Source of the DNA: Flavobacterium hercynium
GTDB lineage: Bacteria > Bacteroidota > Bacteroidia > Flavobacteriales > Flavobacteriaceae
Length of the DNA: 64,000 nucleotides
NCBI RefSeq assembly: GCF_002217285.1
Contig: NZ_MUGW01000025.1
Span: forward strand, 62,001 to 126,000
Reading direction: 5' to 3'
Shown: piece after piece, positions 21,878 through 31,614 of the stretch
Position numbering within the stretch: position 1 is the first letter of the stretch
Layout of the letters: every line of letters begins with the position of its first letter
Notes under the pieces: model-generated
What the model saw: only the letters and a program-made list of their open reading frames with translations
Database searches by the model: none
Told to the model about the DNA's origin: nothing
Translations under genes and position numbers: made by a program

Positions 21878-24121
21878 TTACTTCTTTACACCCCAGTTTT
21901 TATTTGGTGTTGCACCCATTACAAAATGTAATGTTCCACCCTGCATAATTTGCTGATGCGTGATTACTGTTTCATTAAAAGGAACATCGTTTAATGTTGC
22001 TGATTGTATGTAAAAGTTTTTGTCTGAAACATTTTCTGCTTCAATTACAAACGCTTTTCCTTTTTCAAGATTGATGGTTGATTTTTCAAAAATCGGACTT
22101 CCAATTTCATATTCTCCAGATGCCGGATTCATAGGATACAATCCCATTGAACTAAAGACATACCAAGCCGACATTTGACCGCAATCTTCGTTTCCGCTTA
22201 ATCCGTTTGGCGTGGTGTTGTATTGTGTATCTAAGATATGACGTACCCAATATTGTGTTCTCCAAGGTTGTGCCGCATGATTAAACATGTAAGCAATATG
22301 GTGACTTGGTTCGTTACCGTGAGCGTACTGACCAATTAATCCTGAAATATCTGCTGAAACGTTATTTCCTGTAATTTCGGAGCTTTCTGTAAACAGCTGT
22401 TCTAAACGTTTTGTAAAGACTTCGTTGCTTCCGTGTAGTTTAATAAAATTATCTACATTATGAGGAACAAACCAGCTATGTTGCCAGGCATTTCCTTCTG
22501 TATAATCGGTATGTTCTCTGTGATTAGAATGCTTAGGATCAAAAGGTTCATTCCATGATTTTTTATCATCTGATTTTCCTCTCATAAATCCGCTTGCAGA
22601 ATCAAATAAATACTCATACGCTTTAGAACGTTTTGAGAAAAACTCGTAATCTTCATTTTTACCTAATGCTTTTGCCATTTGTGCTACACACCAATCATCA
22701 TAAGCATATTCTAAAGTAATGGTTACGGATTCGTCAAGTAAGTTATACGGAATGTAACCGTATTGTTTGTAGAAATTTAATCCGCGTTCGTCCTGCATCA
22801 TGGTTGCCTTCATCGCTTCAAACGCTTTTTGAGCATCAAAACCTTTGATACCTTTTTGATACGCATCTAAAATTACAGGAATCGAATGATACCCTGTCAT
22901 TGTATTGGTTTCATTGGCGTAAAGTGTCCAAACCGGTAATATTTTCTTAGTATCGTAATACGCCAGCATTGAATTTACCAGATCTGAAACTTTATCTGGT
23001 GCTACGATCGTCAGCAAAGGATTCTCTGCTCTAAAAGTATCCCATAAGGATAAGGTAGAATACGCTGTGTAGTTTTTTGCTTTTACAATGTCATTGTTCT
23101 CTTTTCTAAACTCTCCATTTTTATCGCTGTATGTTACAGGCGCTAATTGCGCATGATACATTGCCGTATAGAATATTGTTTTTAAAGAATCAATAGGAGT
23201 TTCTACCGTAATTTTGCTTAATGCTTTATTCCAGATAGTACCGGCTTTGCTCTTTTCTTTTTCAAAACTAAAATTACCTGATTCTAAATTCCCTTTAGCA
23301 TTAGCAACACTTACAGATGATAACGCTACTTTTACCAGAAGTTCATCATCATTATTGGCATCAAAAAACAATTGGGCTGCAGTAGTATCTCCATTTGCTG
23401 TGCTGCCAGTGATTACTTTTTTATCTGCCAATAAAATAGTTTCTGCAATAGGTTTTGAAAACTTAGCTACAAAAAATACTTTTTGATTTTTTGCCCATCC
23501 TGTACTGTAGCGGTAACCGCTAATAGTATAAGGATCTTCTACTTTTAATTCTGTTTTTAAAGCTTTATCCCAATTGATAGCAAAACCAAGATCGATCACA
23601 ACAGATTGCTGATCGTTTTTAGAAAATGTATATTTATGAAAAGCTGTACGTAAGGAAGAGGTTAACTCTACATTGATCTTAGGATCCTCAAGATAAACTT
23701 GGTAATAACCCGGTGTTGTTTTTTCGTTAGCATGACTGTAAGTTGATTTATAAGGTAATTGATCTCGTGAGGTTGTTGGTGTTGTTAAATCAAGTTTTTT
23801 ATTGGTTGGCATGAACAAAATGTCAGCCAGATCACCAATTCCTGTTCCGCTAAGGTGTAAATGACTGAAACCGGCAACGATATTGTCTGAATAATGGTAA
23901 CCTGAACACCAATCCCAGTTCGAAATACCATTGTCAGGACTTACCTGAAGCATTCCAAAAGGAACTGTTGCTCCCGGATATGTATGTCCGTGACCACCTG
24001 TCCCAATAAAAGGATTTACATGATCGATAAAAAGTACGTCTTGTTTGTTATTTTTGTTTACATTTATTTTGCAACTGGTAACTAAAATTCCAAATAAAAC
24101 TAGCAGTGTAAAATTCCTCAT
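21878..24121 (-). CDS. GH92 alpha-mannosidase, lipoprotein
   Basis: Second GH92 alpha-mannosidase of the locus. I chose the ATG at 24121 rather than the in-frame ATG at 24157. From 24121 the protein opens with a clean lipoprotein signal (RNFTLLVLFGILVTSC, Cys17), whereas the 12 extra residues are AT-rich and basic. The mature enzyme starts DHVNPFIGTGGHGHTYPG, the usual GH92 opening, and carries STLSLWDTFRAENP, HGNEPSHHIAYMFN and GNEDCGQMSAWYVFSSMG. It matches the long-studied exo-mannosidase group better than the paralogue at 5938 does. A lipid anchor suggests periplasmic or surface placement. It is the first gene of the minus-strand run and is divergent from the LytS-type kinase at 24244, which may control it. 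Confidence 0.93.
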   Translation of the reverse strand: MRNFTLLVLFGILVTSCKINVNKNNKQDVLFIDHVNPFIGTGGHGHTYPGATVPFGMLQVSPDNGISNWDWCSGYHYSDNIVAGFSHLHLSGTGIGDLADILFMPTNKKLDLTTPTTSRDQLPYKSTYSHANEKTTPGYYQVYLEDPKINVELTSSLRTAFHKYTFSKNDQQSVVIDLGFAINWDKALKTELKVEDPYTISGYRYSTGWAKNQKVFFVAKFSKPIAETILLADKKVITGSTANGDTTAAQLFFDANNDDELLVKVALSSVSVANAKGNLESGNFSFEKEKSKAGTIWNKALSKITVETPIDSLKTIFYTAMYHAQLAPVTYSDKNGEFRKENNDIVKAKNYTAYSTLSLWDTFRAENPLLTIVAPDKVSDLVNSMLAYYDTKKILPVWTLYANETNTMTGYHSIPVILDAYQKGIKGFDAQKAFEAMKATMMQDERGLNFYKQYGYIPYNLLDESVTITLEYAYDDWCVAQMAKALGKNEDYEFFSKRSKAYEYLFDSASGFMRGKSDDKKSWNEPFDPKHSNHREHTDYTEGNAWQHSWFVPHNVDNFIKLHGSNEVFTKRLEQLFTESSEITGNNVSADISGLIGQYAHGNEPSHHIAYMFNHAAQPWRTQYWVRHILDTQYNTTPNGLSGNEDCGQMSAWYVFSSMGLYPMNPASGEYEIGSPIFEKSTINLEKGKAFVIEAENVSDKNFYIQSATLNDVPFNETVITHQQIMQGGTLHFVMGATPNKNWGVKK

Positions 24122-24243
24122 ATAAATTAATCTTAATTTAATTTTAAATTTAAACAAAAGTGTTTTTTATTAAAACTAATTTAGACGGACAACACATAAA
24201 CTTAGATAAACATCAAAAAAAGTCATAAAACTTAAAACATATC

Positions 24244-25302
24244 ATGATTTTAAATTCAAGCAAATTTTATCGTATTCAACTACAATATCACATTATATTC
24301 TGGTTAACCTATTTTATCTTCAATACTTTTAGATGGGGAAGCTACTTTAATGATTACGTTTATTCGTTAAAAACAAACTTATTGGGTTTCCCTATTCACA
24401 TGGCATTGTGTTATTTGAATATTTTGATTCTAATGCCTAATTTGATTTATCGTAAAAAATACGTCCAATATGTGGTTTCTATTTTATGCGCCATTTTTAT
24501 TATGGTAGTTGTAAAATTTAATATTACTTATTTTTTCATCACAGAAGATGTTTGGCCGGAAGGACCTGAAATTATCAATAAGTTAACACTCAATTATACT
24601 ATTGACATGATGATGGGCGAACTTTACGTAATGACGTTTGCTACCGCAATCAAGATTACGTTTGATTTCCTGAAAGAACAAAAGAGAGTTACGGATCTGG
24701 AAAAATCACAATTAGAAACGGAATTACTATTTCTTAAATCTCAAATATCTCCTCATTTCTTTTTTAATACACTTAATAATATCTATTCTTTATCGGTTGA
24801 AAAATCGAATAAAACCCCGAAAATTGTTTTGAAACTTTCTGAGTTAATGCGCTACATGTTGTACGACACAAAAAACACGAAACAAAGCTTAGAAAATGAA
24901 ATACTTTGCATTCAAAATTATCTAGATTTAGAGCGCATTCGAAATGATGATAGACTGGAAATAAACATGTCAATTTCAGGTGATATTCACGACAAGGAAA
25001 TTAGCCCCATTATATTGCTTACCTTTATTGAAAATGCCTTTAAACATGGCGTAAATAAAAACACGGGAAAGGTTACAATAGATATTAATTTTAAAGTGAA
25101 AGAAAACTACTTATATTTTACAATATCTAATCCGATGCCAGAAATTACGGAACATACGGACAATTTTAACAGGTCTAGTGGCATTGGCATAGAGAACGTT
25201 AAAAAAAGACTTGAATTAGGTTATAATAAAAGTGACTATAAGCTTTCATTTAAGAATAAAAAGAATATTTTTGTCGTAAAGCTAGTAATTAAAGTCGCTT
25301 GA
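24244..25302 (+). CDS. LytS/YehU-type sensor histidine kinase
   Basis: Membrane-bound histidine kinase of the LytS/YehU (His_kinase) type, 352 residues. Four hydrophobic segments lie at about 13-29, 45-64, 74-96 and 118-140, followed by a short coiled linker. The phosphoacceptor is His171 in QISPHFFFNTLNNIYSL. The ATP-binding part has FIENAFKHGVNKNTG (N box) and SSGIGIENVKKRLEL (G box). There is no periplasmic sensor domain of note, so the signal is probably sensed in the membrane. The LytTR regulator gene follows 70 bp downstream. The divergent GH92 gene shares its 122-bp upstream region (between 24121 and 24244), which suggests control of the glycan genes, though this is inference. Confidence 0.92.
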   Translation: MILNSSKFYRIQLQYHIIFWLTYFIFNTFRWGSYFNDYVYSLKTNLLGFPIHMALCYLNILILMPNLIYRKKYVQYVVSILCAIFIMVVVKFNITYFFITEDVWPEGPEIINKLTLNYTIDMMMGELYVMTFATAIKITFDFLKEQKRVTDLEKSQLETELLFLKSQISPHFFFNTLNNIYSLSVEKSNKTPKIVLKLSELMRYMLYDTKNTKQSLENEILCIQNYLDLERIRNDDRLEINMSISGDIHDKEISPIILLTFIENAFKHGVNKNTGKVTIDINFKVKENYLYFTISNPMPEITEHTDNFNRSSGIGIENVKKRLELGYNKSDYKLSFKNKKNIFVVKLVIKVA

Positions 25303-25372
25303 TACTATTTTCTTTCTTTTTTTAGAATTTTATTATTGCTAGTGAATTTTTTACCGATTAATACTGAATAGA

Positions 25373-26086
25373 ATGAAAATAAAATGTTTGATTATCGATG
25401 ATGAGCCATTAGCAATCAATGTTATTAAAAGCTACCTGGAAGTGGTTGAAAATTTTGAATTAGTCAACACTTTCAGTAATCCTATTGAAGGTTTAAATTT
25501 TTTAAAAAACAATAAGGTTGATGTAGTTTTTCTGGACATTAATATGCCAGTTCTGGACGGAATTAATTTCATTAAAAGTTTAGAGAATCCACCTCTTCTT
25601 GTAATTACAAGCGCTTACAGCCAGTTTGCTATTGAAACCTACGAATTGGATGTTTTAGATTATCTGGTAAAACCAATTGAGTTTCCAAGATTAATGAAAA
25701 CCCTAAATAAGGTAAGCAAAAGACTGGAAAACAAAAGCAATCTTCCGCAGGAAAGCAATCCCGAAAGTCCTTTTATCTTTGTTAAGATTGATAAAAAGAG
25801 AATGAAGAAAATCTTTTTTAATGAAATATTGGTAATCGAAAGTTTAAAAGATTATTTAAAAATAAACACACTAACCGGTAAATATATTATTCACAGCACC
25901 TTATCTGATTTTACCGATTTATTACCTGAAAGAAATTTTTTAAGAATACACAGATCCTATACAATTGCCATCGATAAAATTGACGCCGTTGAAGGAAACA
26001 GTATTGAAATTGAAGGTCTTAGATATGTAATTGGACGATCTTATATCGACCATGTAAAACAACGAATTCTAAATTCTTCGCTTTAA
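25373..26086 (+). CDS. LytTR-family response regulator
   Basis: Partner response regulator, 237 residues. The receiver domain (1-120) has the acidic pair Asp9-Asp10, phosphoacceptor Asp55 in VVFLDINMP, the SAYSQFA switch region, and Lys in LVKPIEF. A short linker leads to a LytTR DNA-binding domain (about 140-235) with FVKIDKKRMKKI, SLKDYLKINTLTGK and FLRIHRSYTIAIDKID. Such regulators bind paired direct repeats upstream of their targets. It is convergent with the NagB-LmbE gene and is separated from it by an inverted-repeat element and a shared terminator. A paralogous pair is at 40544-42315. Confidence 0.94.
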   Translation: MKIKCLIIDDEPLAINVIKSYLEVVENFELVNTFSNPIEGLNFLKNNKVDVVFLDINMPVLDGINFIKSLENPPLLVITSAYSQFAIETYELDVLDYLVKPIEFPRLMKTLNKVSKRLENKSNLPQESNPESPFIFVKIDKKRMKKIFFNEILVIESLKDYLKINTLTGKYIIHSTLSDFTDLLPERNFLRIHRSYTIAIDKIDAVEGNSIEIEGLRYVIGRSYIDHVKQRILNSSL

Positions 26087-26160
26087 AGAGTTTTTCAAAG
26101 TTTTTGTTTTTTGAAACGATTAATCGCAATTTTGTTTTTTCAACGAAGCACACCACAAAC

Positions 26161-26262
26161 TTGTCTTTTCGACGGAGGAGAAATCTTCGTTAGAAACTCG
26201 ACAAAGATTGACAATACTTTACGGAGCTACTTGTGAAGATTTCTCCTCCGTCGAAAAGACAA
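26161..26262. repeat. 102-bp element with perfect 28-bp terminal inverted repeats
   Basis: The left arm at 26161-26188 begins TTGTCTTTTCGACGGAGG. The right arm at 26235-26262 is its exact reverse complement over 28 bp. The 46-bp interior is non-coding. The gap 26087-26428 between two convergent genes otherwise holds only the terminator at 26312. Elements with a CGACGGAGGAGAAATC core recur in Flavobacterium genomes as I remember them, so this is probably a miniature dispersed element. No transposase is nearby. Confidence 0.8.
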
Positions 26263-26311
26263 AAATGAGCGTAGAGAATAAGAGCATAAAATAAGTAAGC
26301 TTTAAACAAAA

Positions 26312-26338
26312 AAAATGCAACCTAAAAGGTTGCATTTT
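26312..26338. terminator. Bidirectional intrinsic terminator between convergent genes
   Basis: The 12-bp arms AAAATGCAACCT and AGGTTGCATTTT pair perfectly around a 3-base loop, giving A-runs and T-runs on both sides. It can serve the plus-strand response regulator and the minus-strand NagB-LmbE gene. Confidence 0.85.
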
Positions 26339-26428
26339 CAAACATACAGGTAACTAACCAAAATAAATTATTAACATAAAAATAATCTATTGTACTTATT
26401 TAAAACTTAACTAAACTAAACTCAATAT

Positions 26429-28357
26429 TTAAAAATGATATCGTTTAAATGCCTCGATAGCGGAGTAATCTGCTAATCCTAAAGCATGGTATTTTTCTGC
26501 TGTTAATCTGTTTCTATCTTCTACTCTAACCCAGAATTCTCTGCTGTCATCTCCCTGAAACATAACTCCATCTTTTTGAGACTGATGATAAAAAATAGCA
26601 TGACGTTTTTTAAGGACCTGATCAGGACTCATTGGTACCGCCATTTCAATTTGGTAGGATTCCCATTCGTGCCAAGCTCCTCTGTAAAGCCAAACCCAGC
26701 AATCATCCATATAACTTTCTTTCTTTAATCTTTTTAAAGCCTCAAACAAACTATCCAGACAAACTTTGTGCGTTCCGTGTGGATCTGCTAAGTCTCCTGC
26801 AGCATAAATCTGATGCGGTTTTATTCTTTCGATAATATCACACATAATCTGTATATCAGCTTCTCCCAGATTATTTTTCTTAACTGTACCTGTTTCATAA
26901 AATGGTAAATCTAAAAAGTTAACATTAGAATCCGCTACGCCCAAATAACGGGTTGCAGCCAAAGATTCGCTTCTTCTGATTAATCCTTTTAATTTTCTAA
27001 CTTCCAGTGAATCGATATCATTTCCTTTTTTACTCTTCAAAAAATTGATGATATTCTCTGATTCACCAGAACTAGAATTCAATGCTTTTGAAATTTCAGC
27101 AAATTTTAACGCTTCTTCATTAGAAACGGCGATATTTCCTGAGGTTTGATACGCAATATGTACATCATGACCTTGCTCTACAAGTCTGTCAAAAGTTCCG
27201 CCCATCGAAATCACATCGTCATCAGGATGCGGACTAAAGATGATTATTCTTTTTCTTTCCGGAGTTGCACGTTCCGGTCTGTACGTATCATCGGCATTTG
27301 GTTTCCCTCCTGGCCATCCGGTAATCGTTTGCTGCATTTTGTTAAACATCTTAATGTTTAAGTCATACGCAGTTCCTTCCTCTGTCAAAAGGCTGGACAT
27401 ACCGTGATCGTTATAGTCTTTATCTGTTAATTTAAGGAACGGCTTTTTGGTCAACTCACTCAACCAAGCCACCGCTTTCAGTTTCAATTCTTCTGTCCAT
27501 ACAACTGATTTTACTAACCAAGGTGTTTTTACCCTTGTTAATTCTGTCGAAGCTTCTGTATCTAAAACAAATGTTGTGTTGCTGTGTTGTTGTAAATACG
27601 TTGCAGGTACTTGCGAAGAAACTGCTCCTTCTATTGTTTTTTTAATTATTTCAGCTTTGCTGATTCCCCATCCAAGAAGCACAATTCTTTTGGCATTCTT
27701 TACGGTACCAATTCCCATTGTAATGGCTTTTCTTGGTACGTTATCAATTCCTAAGAACGATGATGCTGCATCTGTACGGGTTACATGATCTAAAGTAATG
27801 CTTCTTGTTCCTGAATTTACGTGAGATCCCGGTTCGTTAAAACCAATATGTCCTGTTCTTCCAATTCCTAAAAGCTGAAAATCTAATCCGCCATAGGCTT
27901 TGATTTTCATTTCATAATCAATACAATATTGTTGTAAGTCTTCATTACTTATACTTCCATCCGGAATGTTTATATTTCCCGGAATAATATTAACATGATT
28001 AAAAAGATGCTCATGCATAAAATGATGGTAACTCTGAATGTTATTTCTATCCATCGGATAATATTCATCCAAGTTAAACGTCACTACATTTGCAAAACTC
28101 AAACCTTCCTCTTTGTGCAAGCGAACAAGTTCTTCGTAAACTTTTATAGGAGAAGATCCTGTTGCTAATCCCAAAACGCAAGGCTCATTTAATTCTTCTT
28201 TTCGTTGAATTATGTTTGCTATTTCCTGAGCAACTAATATCGAAGCTTCCTGTGAGGACTCAAAAATCACGTTGTGAATCTTTTCAAAACGCGTTTCTTC
28301 GAACTTTCCAGCTTCTTTAAAATTTATATCTTCTTTAATCATTTGATTATAATTCAT
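26429..28357 (-). CDS. NagB-type glucosamine-6-phosphate deaminase fused to a LmbE/PIG-L deacetylase domain
   Basis: Cytoplasmic fusion of 642 residues. Residues about 30-300 form a NagB-like deaminase, with LATGSSPIKVYEEL (phosphate binding), TFNLDEYYP (Asp97) and GHIGFNEPGS (His170, Glu175). The position matching the E. coli catalytic Asp141 is Thr168 (GRTGH), an unusual change. Residues about 368-640 form a LmbE/PIG-L metal-dependent N-deacetylase with the zinc motif HPDD at 377-380 and DPHGTHK later. NagB converts glucosamine-6-P to fructose-6-P and ammonia. LmbE domains deacetylate N-acetylglucosamine compounds. The fusion could therefore deacetylate and deaminate GlcNAc-6-P, replacing the missing NagA, but this is inference. 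Such fusions are known in Bacteroidota. Confidence 0.93.
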   Translation of the reverse strand: MNYNQMIKEDINFKEAGKFEETRFEKIHNVIFESSQEASILVAQEIANIIQRKEELNEPCVLGLATGSSPIKVYEELVRLHKEEGLSFANVVTFNLDEYYPMDRNNIQSYHHFMHEHLFNHVNIIPGNINIPDGSISNEDLQQYCIDYEMKIKAYGGLDFQLLGIGRTGHIGFNEPGSHVNSGTRSITLDHVTRTDAASSFLGIDNVPRKAITMGIGTVKNAKRIVLLGWGISKAEIIKKTIEGAVSSQVPATYLQQHSNTTFVLDTEASTELTRVKTPWLVKSVVWTEELKLKAVAWLSELTKKPFLKLTDKDYNDHGMSSLLTEEGTAYDLNIKMFNKMQQTITGWPGGKPNADDTYRPERATPERKRIIIFSPHPDDDVISMGGTFDRLVEQGHDVHIAYQTSGNIAVSNEEALKFAEISKALNSSSGESENIINFLKSKKGNDIDSLEVRKLKGLIRRSESLAATRYLGVADSNVNFLDLPFYETGTVKKNNLGEADIQIMCDIIERIKPHQIYAAGDLADPHGTHKVCLDSLFEALKRLKKESYMDDCWVWLYRGAWHEWESYQIEMAVPMSPDQVLKKRHAIFYHQSQKDGVMFQGDDSREFWVRVEDRNRLTAEKYHALGLADYSAIEAFKRYHF

Positions 28358-28472
28358 TTATTAATATGTTAAAATTAGATATTTACTATTATAAAAAATT
28401 AAATATTCGACTAATAACGCAATACGTTCGGCAAAAGACATAATTGGAAACTTTAATAAAAATTGCCGTTGT

Positions 28473-30575
28473 TTAATTCACTTCATTTACACTAATTTCT
28501 GCGATAGAAACCGTTTGTGATTTTCCTATTCCTGCCAACGCAACGAATCTTAAGTATCTAGCTTTTAACGGTGTAAAACTTTTTATTTGCGCAATCGGAT
28601 TGTGTTTGATGTTCGAGAATTCACCTTCAGATTGTTTCGTCCAGGTAACATTATCGGTACTGGTGTAGAACTCATAGTTAGAGATTAGATTCAGATTATT
28701 GCCTACTTGTTGTGGAACATAAGTGAATCCGTTTATTTTTAACGGTGCACCCATATCAATTGTAATTTCCTGAGGTAATTTGTTTGAATCACCGCCAAAA
28801 CCCCAGTCGGTTTCTGGATTACCATCGATAATGCGGGTTGCCGTTTTGATGTCGCCACTGGAAACAGCAAGGATTGTCCATTTTTCTTTAGAAGCACCAT
28901 ATTTTGCCGTTTTTACAGCACTGCTTCTGTTTTCTTCTTTATTAATGGCAATAGCATTTATAGTAACTGCTTTTTTAAATTGGAATACTCCTTTATATAA
29001 AGTACTTTTTGCTGTCGGTTTGCTGCCATCAACTGTATAATAAATCGAATTTCCTTCCTCTGCTTTTAGCGTAACATCTCCATTTTTATCACGCTGTACT
29101 TCCGGAGCACGAACAAAAAGAGGTGCATTGTAAGCCTGAATATTCGAAATAACAATATTTGCTTTTGAGTCTGTAATCTTTATACGCAATGCCGAAGCCA
29201 CAACACTTTTTATTCTCAGGATTCTTTTATACCCAATTGTTGTTTCAGTAGCAACCGTTTGCCAGTTTCCATCTACTTTAGCTTCGACTGTAAATGCTTT
29301 TACACGTTGTCCTAACGGAATGTATTCCTGAAGCAGAATACGATTTACAGCTGTTGGTTTATTAAAAGTAAATTCTATCTCAGCCGTTTTTACATCATCG
29401 GCTGTTGCCCAATAGGTATTTTTGTTTCCATCTACTACATTTTTAACAGCGTATGTATTTGAATTTCCTCTTGTATTACTGACTGAAATTTTGCTTGATC
29501 CTAAAACCTCTGTTTTAAAATCAGCTTTTATAACGGCTACTAATTCTTTTAATCTTTGTTCATCGTTTTCATGAACCAATCCTCTTCTGTCAACAGGTAA
29601 ATTCAATAATAACGTTGCATTTCGACCAATCGATTCATAATAAATGTCTACCATTTCATCCAGAGAACGTACTTTATCATCTTCGACTGAATGGTAAAAC
29701 CATCCCGGGCGGATAGAAACATCTGCTTCTCCCGGAACCCATCTTTCACCATCTTCATGTCCTGATACAAATTCTGAGTAATGCACTTTTCCAGCCAGTT
29801 CATCTTTCTGACGTAATAAGCTCCAATTCGTTCTTCCTGCACGACCTTCCTCATTTCCGATCCATCTGGCTTCAGAAGGTCCAACTCCCCAAACTAAAGT
29901 ATTGGGAGCTGTTTTATAGATTAGTTTATAGGTTTCATCCCAATTGTAATATTCCAGCGTATTAATTTTTCGCATTTCGTTAGCACCTCCGTAATAACCG
30001 TCACCGCCATTTGCACCATCAAACCACATTTCGAAAACATCTCCGTAATTGGTTAGTAATTCTTTCAACTGATTTCTAAAATAAGTTATGTAACCCGGTT
30101 TTCCATACTCAGCATGATTTCTGTCCCAAGGCGAAAGATATAATCCCAATTTAAGGTCGTATTCTTTGCACGCAGCGGCCAATTCTTTCACCAAGTCACC
30201 TTTGCCGTTTTTCCAAGGAGAATTCTTCACAGAACGCTCTGTATAAGCTGATGGCCACAAGCAAAAACCATCGTGGTGTTTGGCGACTAAAATAATGCCT
30301 TTCATTCCGGCTTCTTTTGCAACGCGTGCCCATTGACGCACGTCTAAATTGGTCGGATTAAAGAGTTCCGGAGATTCATCACCATAACCCCATTCTTTAT
30401 TGGTGAAAGTATTTAAAGAAAAATGTACAAAAGCATAGAATTCCATTTCATGCCAAGCCAATTGTTTTTGGGTTGGTAAAGGCCCAAACGGCTGTGGTGC
30501 TTTTACTAATTCCTGAGAAGAAACTGTTACTGTAAAAGAAAATAAGCTAAGTAGCAGAAAAATATTTTTCATCAC
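28473..30575 (-). CDS. GH29 alpha-L-fucosidase with discoidin-like and chitobiase-type C-terminal modules
   Basis: Secreted alpha-fucosidase, 700 residues. A signal peptide is at 1-21 (ends VTVSSQ). The GH29 barrel (about 25-345) has FVHFSLNTFTNKEWG, LVAKHHDGFCLW (about 96-107) and the nucleophile Asp186 in FEMWFDGANGG, which resembles the GH29-B group specific for alpha-1,3/1,4 fucose on branched acceptors. A first F5/8 type C-like module spans about 355-480. A chitobiase-type C-terminal domain follows (about 490-560, with SIYYTVDGSKPT), then a second F5/8-like module to the end. It lies 115 bp upstream of the NagB-LmbE gene on the same strand. With the compact GH29 at 8185 the locus covers two fucosidase types. 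Confidence 0.94.
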   Translation of the reverse strand: MMKNIFLLLSLFSFTVTVSSQELVKAPQPFGPLPTQKQLAWHEMEFYAFVHFSLNTFTNKEWGYGDESPELFNPTNLDVRQWARVAKEAGMKGIILVAKHHDGFCLWPSAYTERSVKNSPWKNGKGDLVKELAAACKEYDLKLGLYLSPWDRNHAEYGKPGYITYFRNQLKELLTNYGDVFEMWFDGANGGDGYYGGANEMRKINTLEYYNWDETYKLIYKTAPNTLVWGVGPSEARWIGNEEGRAGRTNWSLLRQKDELAGKVHYSEFVSGHEDGERWVPGEADVSIRPGWFYHSVEDDKVRSLDEMVDIYYESIGRNATLLLNLPVDRRGLVHENDEQRLKELVAVIKADFKTEVLGSSKISVSNTRGNSNTYAVKNVVDGNKNTYWATADDVKTAEIEFTFNKPTAVNRILLQEYIPLGQRVKAFTVEAKVDGNWQTVATETTIGYKRILRIKSVVASALRIKITDSKANIVISNIQAYNAPLFVRAPEVQRDKNGDVTLKAEEGNSIYYTVDGSKPTAKSTLYKGVFQFKKAVTINAIAINKEENRSSAVKTAKYGASKEKWTILAVSSGDIKTATRIIDGNPETDWGFGGDSNKLPQEITIDMGAPLKINGFTYVPQQVGNNLNLISNYEFYTSTDNVTWTKQSEGEFSNIKHNPIAQIKSFTPLKARYLRFVALAGIGKSQTVSIAEISVNEVN

Positions 30576-30704
30576 GATTGTACAAGGTAAGGTTAGAAAA
30601 TAATTTAGCAGTTAAATGTAACGTTATTCACTGTTTTGATTACTACTATTTCGACCAACAACGTTTTTAAAAGAGCATTGGGATAATTTCAAAACATTAC
30701 GCAA

Positions 30705-30741
30705 CAAAAAAGCGCTAAACCTGTCGATTTAGCGCCTTTTT
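30705..30741 (-). terminator. Intrinsic terminator after metQ
   Basis: The stem GCGCTAAA (30712) with TTTAGCGC (30728) surrounds an 8-base loop, with A and T runs outside. On the minus strand it follows the metQ stop by about 25 bp and ends in TTTTTT, so it closes the metNIQ transcript. Confidence 0.85.
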
Positions 30742-30766
30742 ATAATTTAAGCTAATTATTTACTAC

Positions 30767-31585
30767 CTACCAGCCTTTTACAGCCCCGCCTTTAAACTCG
30801 CGAGCGGCTGCCTGCTCTACTTCTGCAGATTGGAAAGCTTGTAAAAACTGTTTTACTTTTTCTTCGTTTTTATTGTCTTCACGGCTCACGACAAGATTTA
30901 CATAAGGAGAATCTTTGTCTTCCACAAACAAAGCATCGCGAGAAGGAACTAATCCTGACTGCGAAGCAAACGTATTGTTGATGATAGCAATAGTTACATT
31001 TTCATCGTCTAAAGCACGTGGTAATTGCGGTGCTTCTAATTCTAATATTTTAAGATTCTTTTTGTTCTCTGTGATATCTGTTACTTTTGGTAATAAGCCA
31101 ACGTTATCACGAAGTTTTAGCAATCCATTTTTTTCTAAAAGCAAAAGTGATCTTCCTCCGTTTGTTGGATCATTTGGTATAATAATCGTACTTCCGTCTT
31201 TTAATTCTGCTAAAGTTTTGATTTTTTTTGAATATCCTGCGATTGGATAAATAAACGTTTTACCAATAATGGCTAATTTGTATCCGCGTTGTTTAGATTG
31301 CTCGTCAAGATAAGGTTTGTGCTGAAAAGCATTGGCATCGATGTCTCCTTGGCTTAAAGCTTCATTTGGAATCACATAATCGTTAAAAGAAACCAATTCT
31401 ACTTCTAGTCCGTATTTTTCTTTTGCTACTTTTTTAGCCGCTTCAGCCACAGCATGTTCTGGTCCTGTCGCTACTCCAACTTTTATAAAATGAGGATCAT
31501 TGTTTTTACTTTTTCCGCAATTAACCAGCGAAAGTGACAAAGCCAAAACTCCGGCTACTGTCAAAAATTTTATTTTAGTATTCAT
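30767..31585 (-). CDS. metQ: MetQ, methionine-binding lipoprotein
   Basis: Substrate-binding lipoprotein of the D/L-methionine ABC importer. The 272 residues start with a lipoprotein signal (LSLVNC, Cys23). The NlpA/MetQ family blocks follow: KVGVATGPEHAVAE, VELVSFNDYVIPNEAL, DIDANAFQHKPYLDEQ and IIIPNDPTNGGRSLLLL. Near the end are AIINNTFASQSGL and a short GAVKGW tail. The length is normal. It is the last gene of metNIQ, 29 bp after metI, and is followed by a strong terminator. Confidence 0.95.
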   Translation of the reverse strand: MNTKIKFLTVAGVLALSLSLVNCGKSKNNDPHFIKVGVATGPEHAVAEAAKKVAKEKYGLEVELVSFNDYVIPNEALSQGDIDANAFQHKPYLDEQSKQRGYKLAIIGKTFIYPIAGYSKKIKTLAELKDGSTIIIPNDPTNGGRSLLLLEKNGLLKLRDNVGLLPKVTDITENKKNLKILELEAPQLPRALDDENVTIAIINNTFASQSGLVPSRDALFVEDKDSPYVNLVVSREDNKNEEKVKQFLQAFQSAEVEQAAAREFKGGAVKGW

Positions 31586-31614
31586 TCTCTTTATGTTTTA
31601 TTATGTATTAATTA

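Noticed and set aside
29648..29884. Minus-strand ORF inside the GH29 gene
   Set aside because: Alternative frame of a well-supported fucosidase gene; no sign of a real product.
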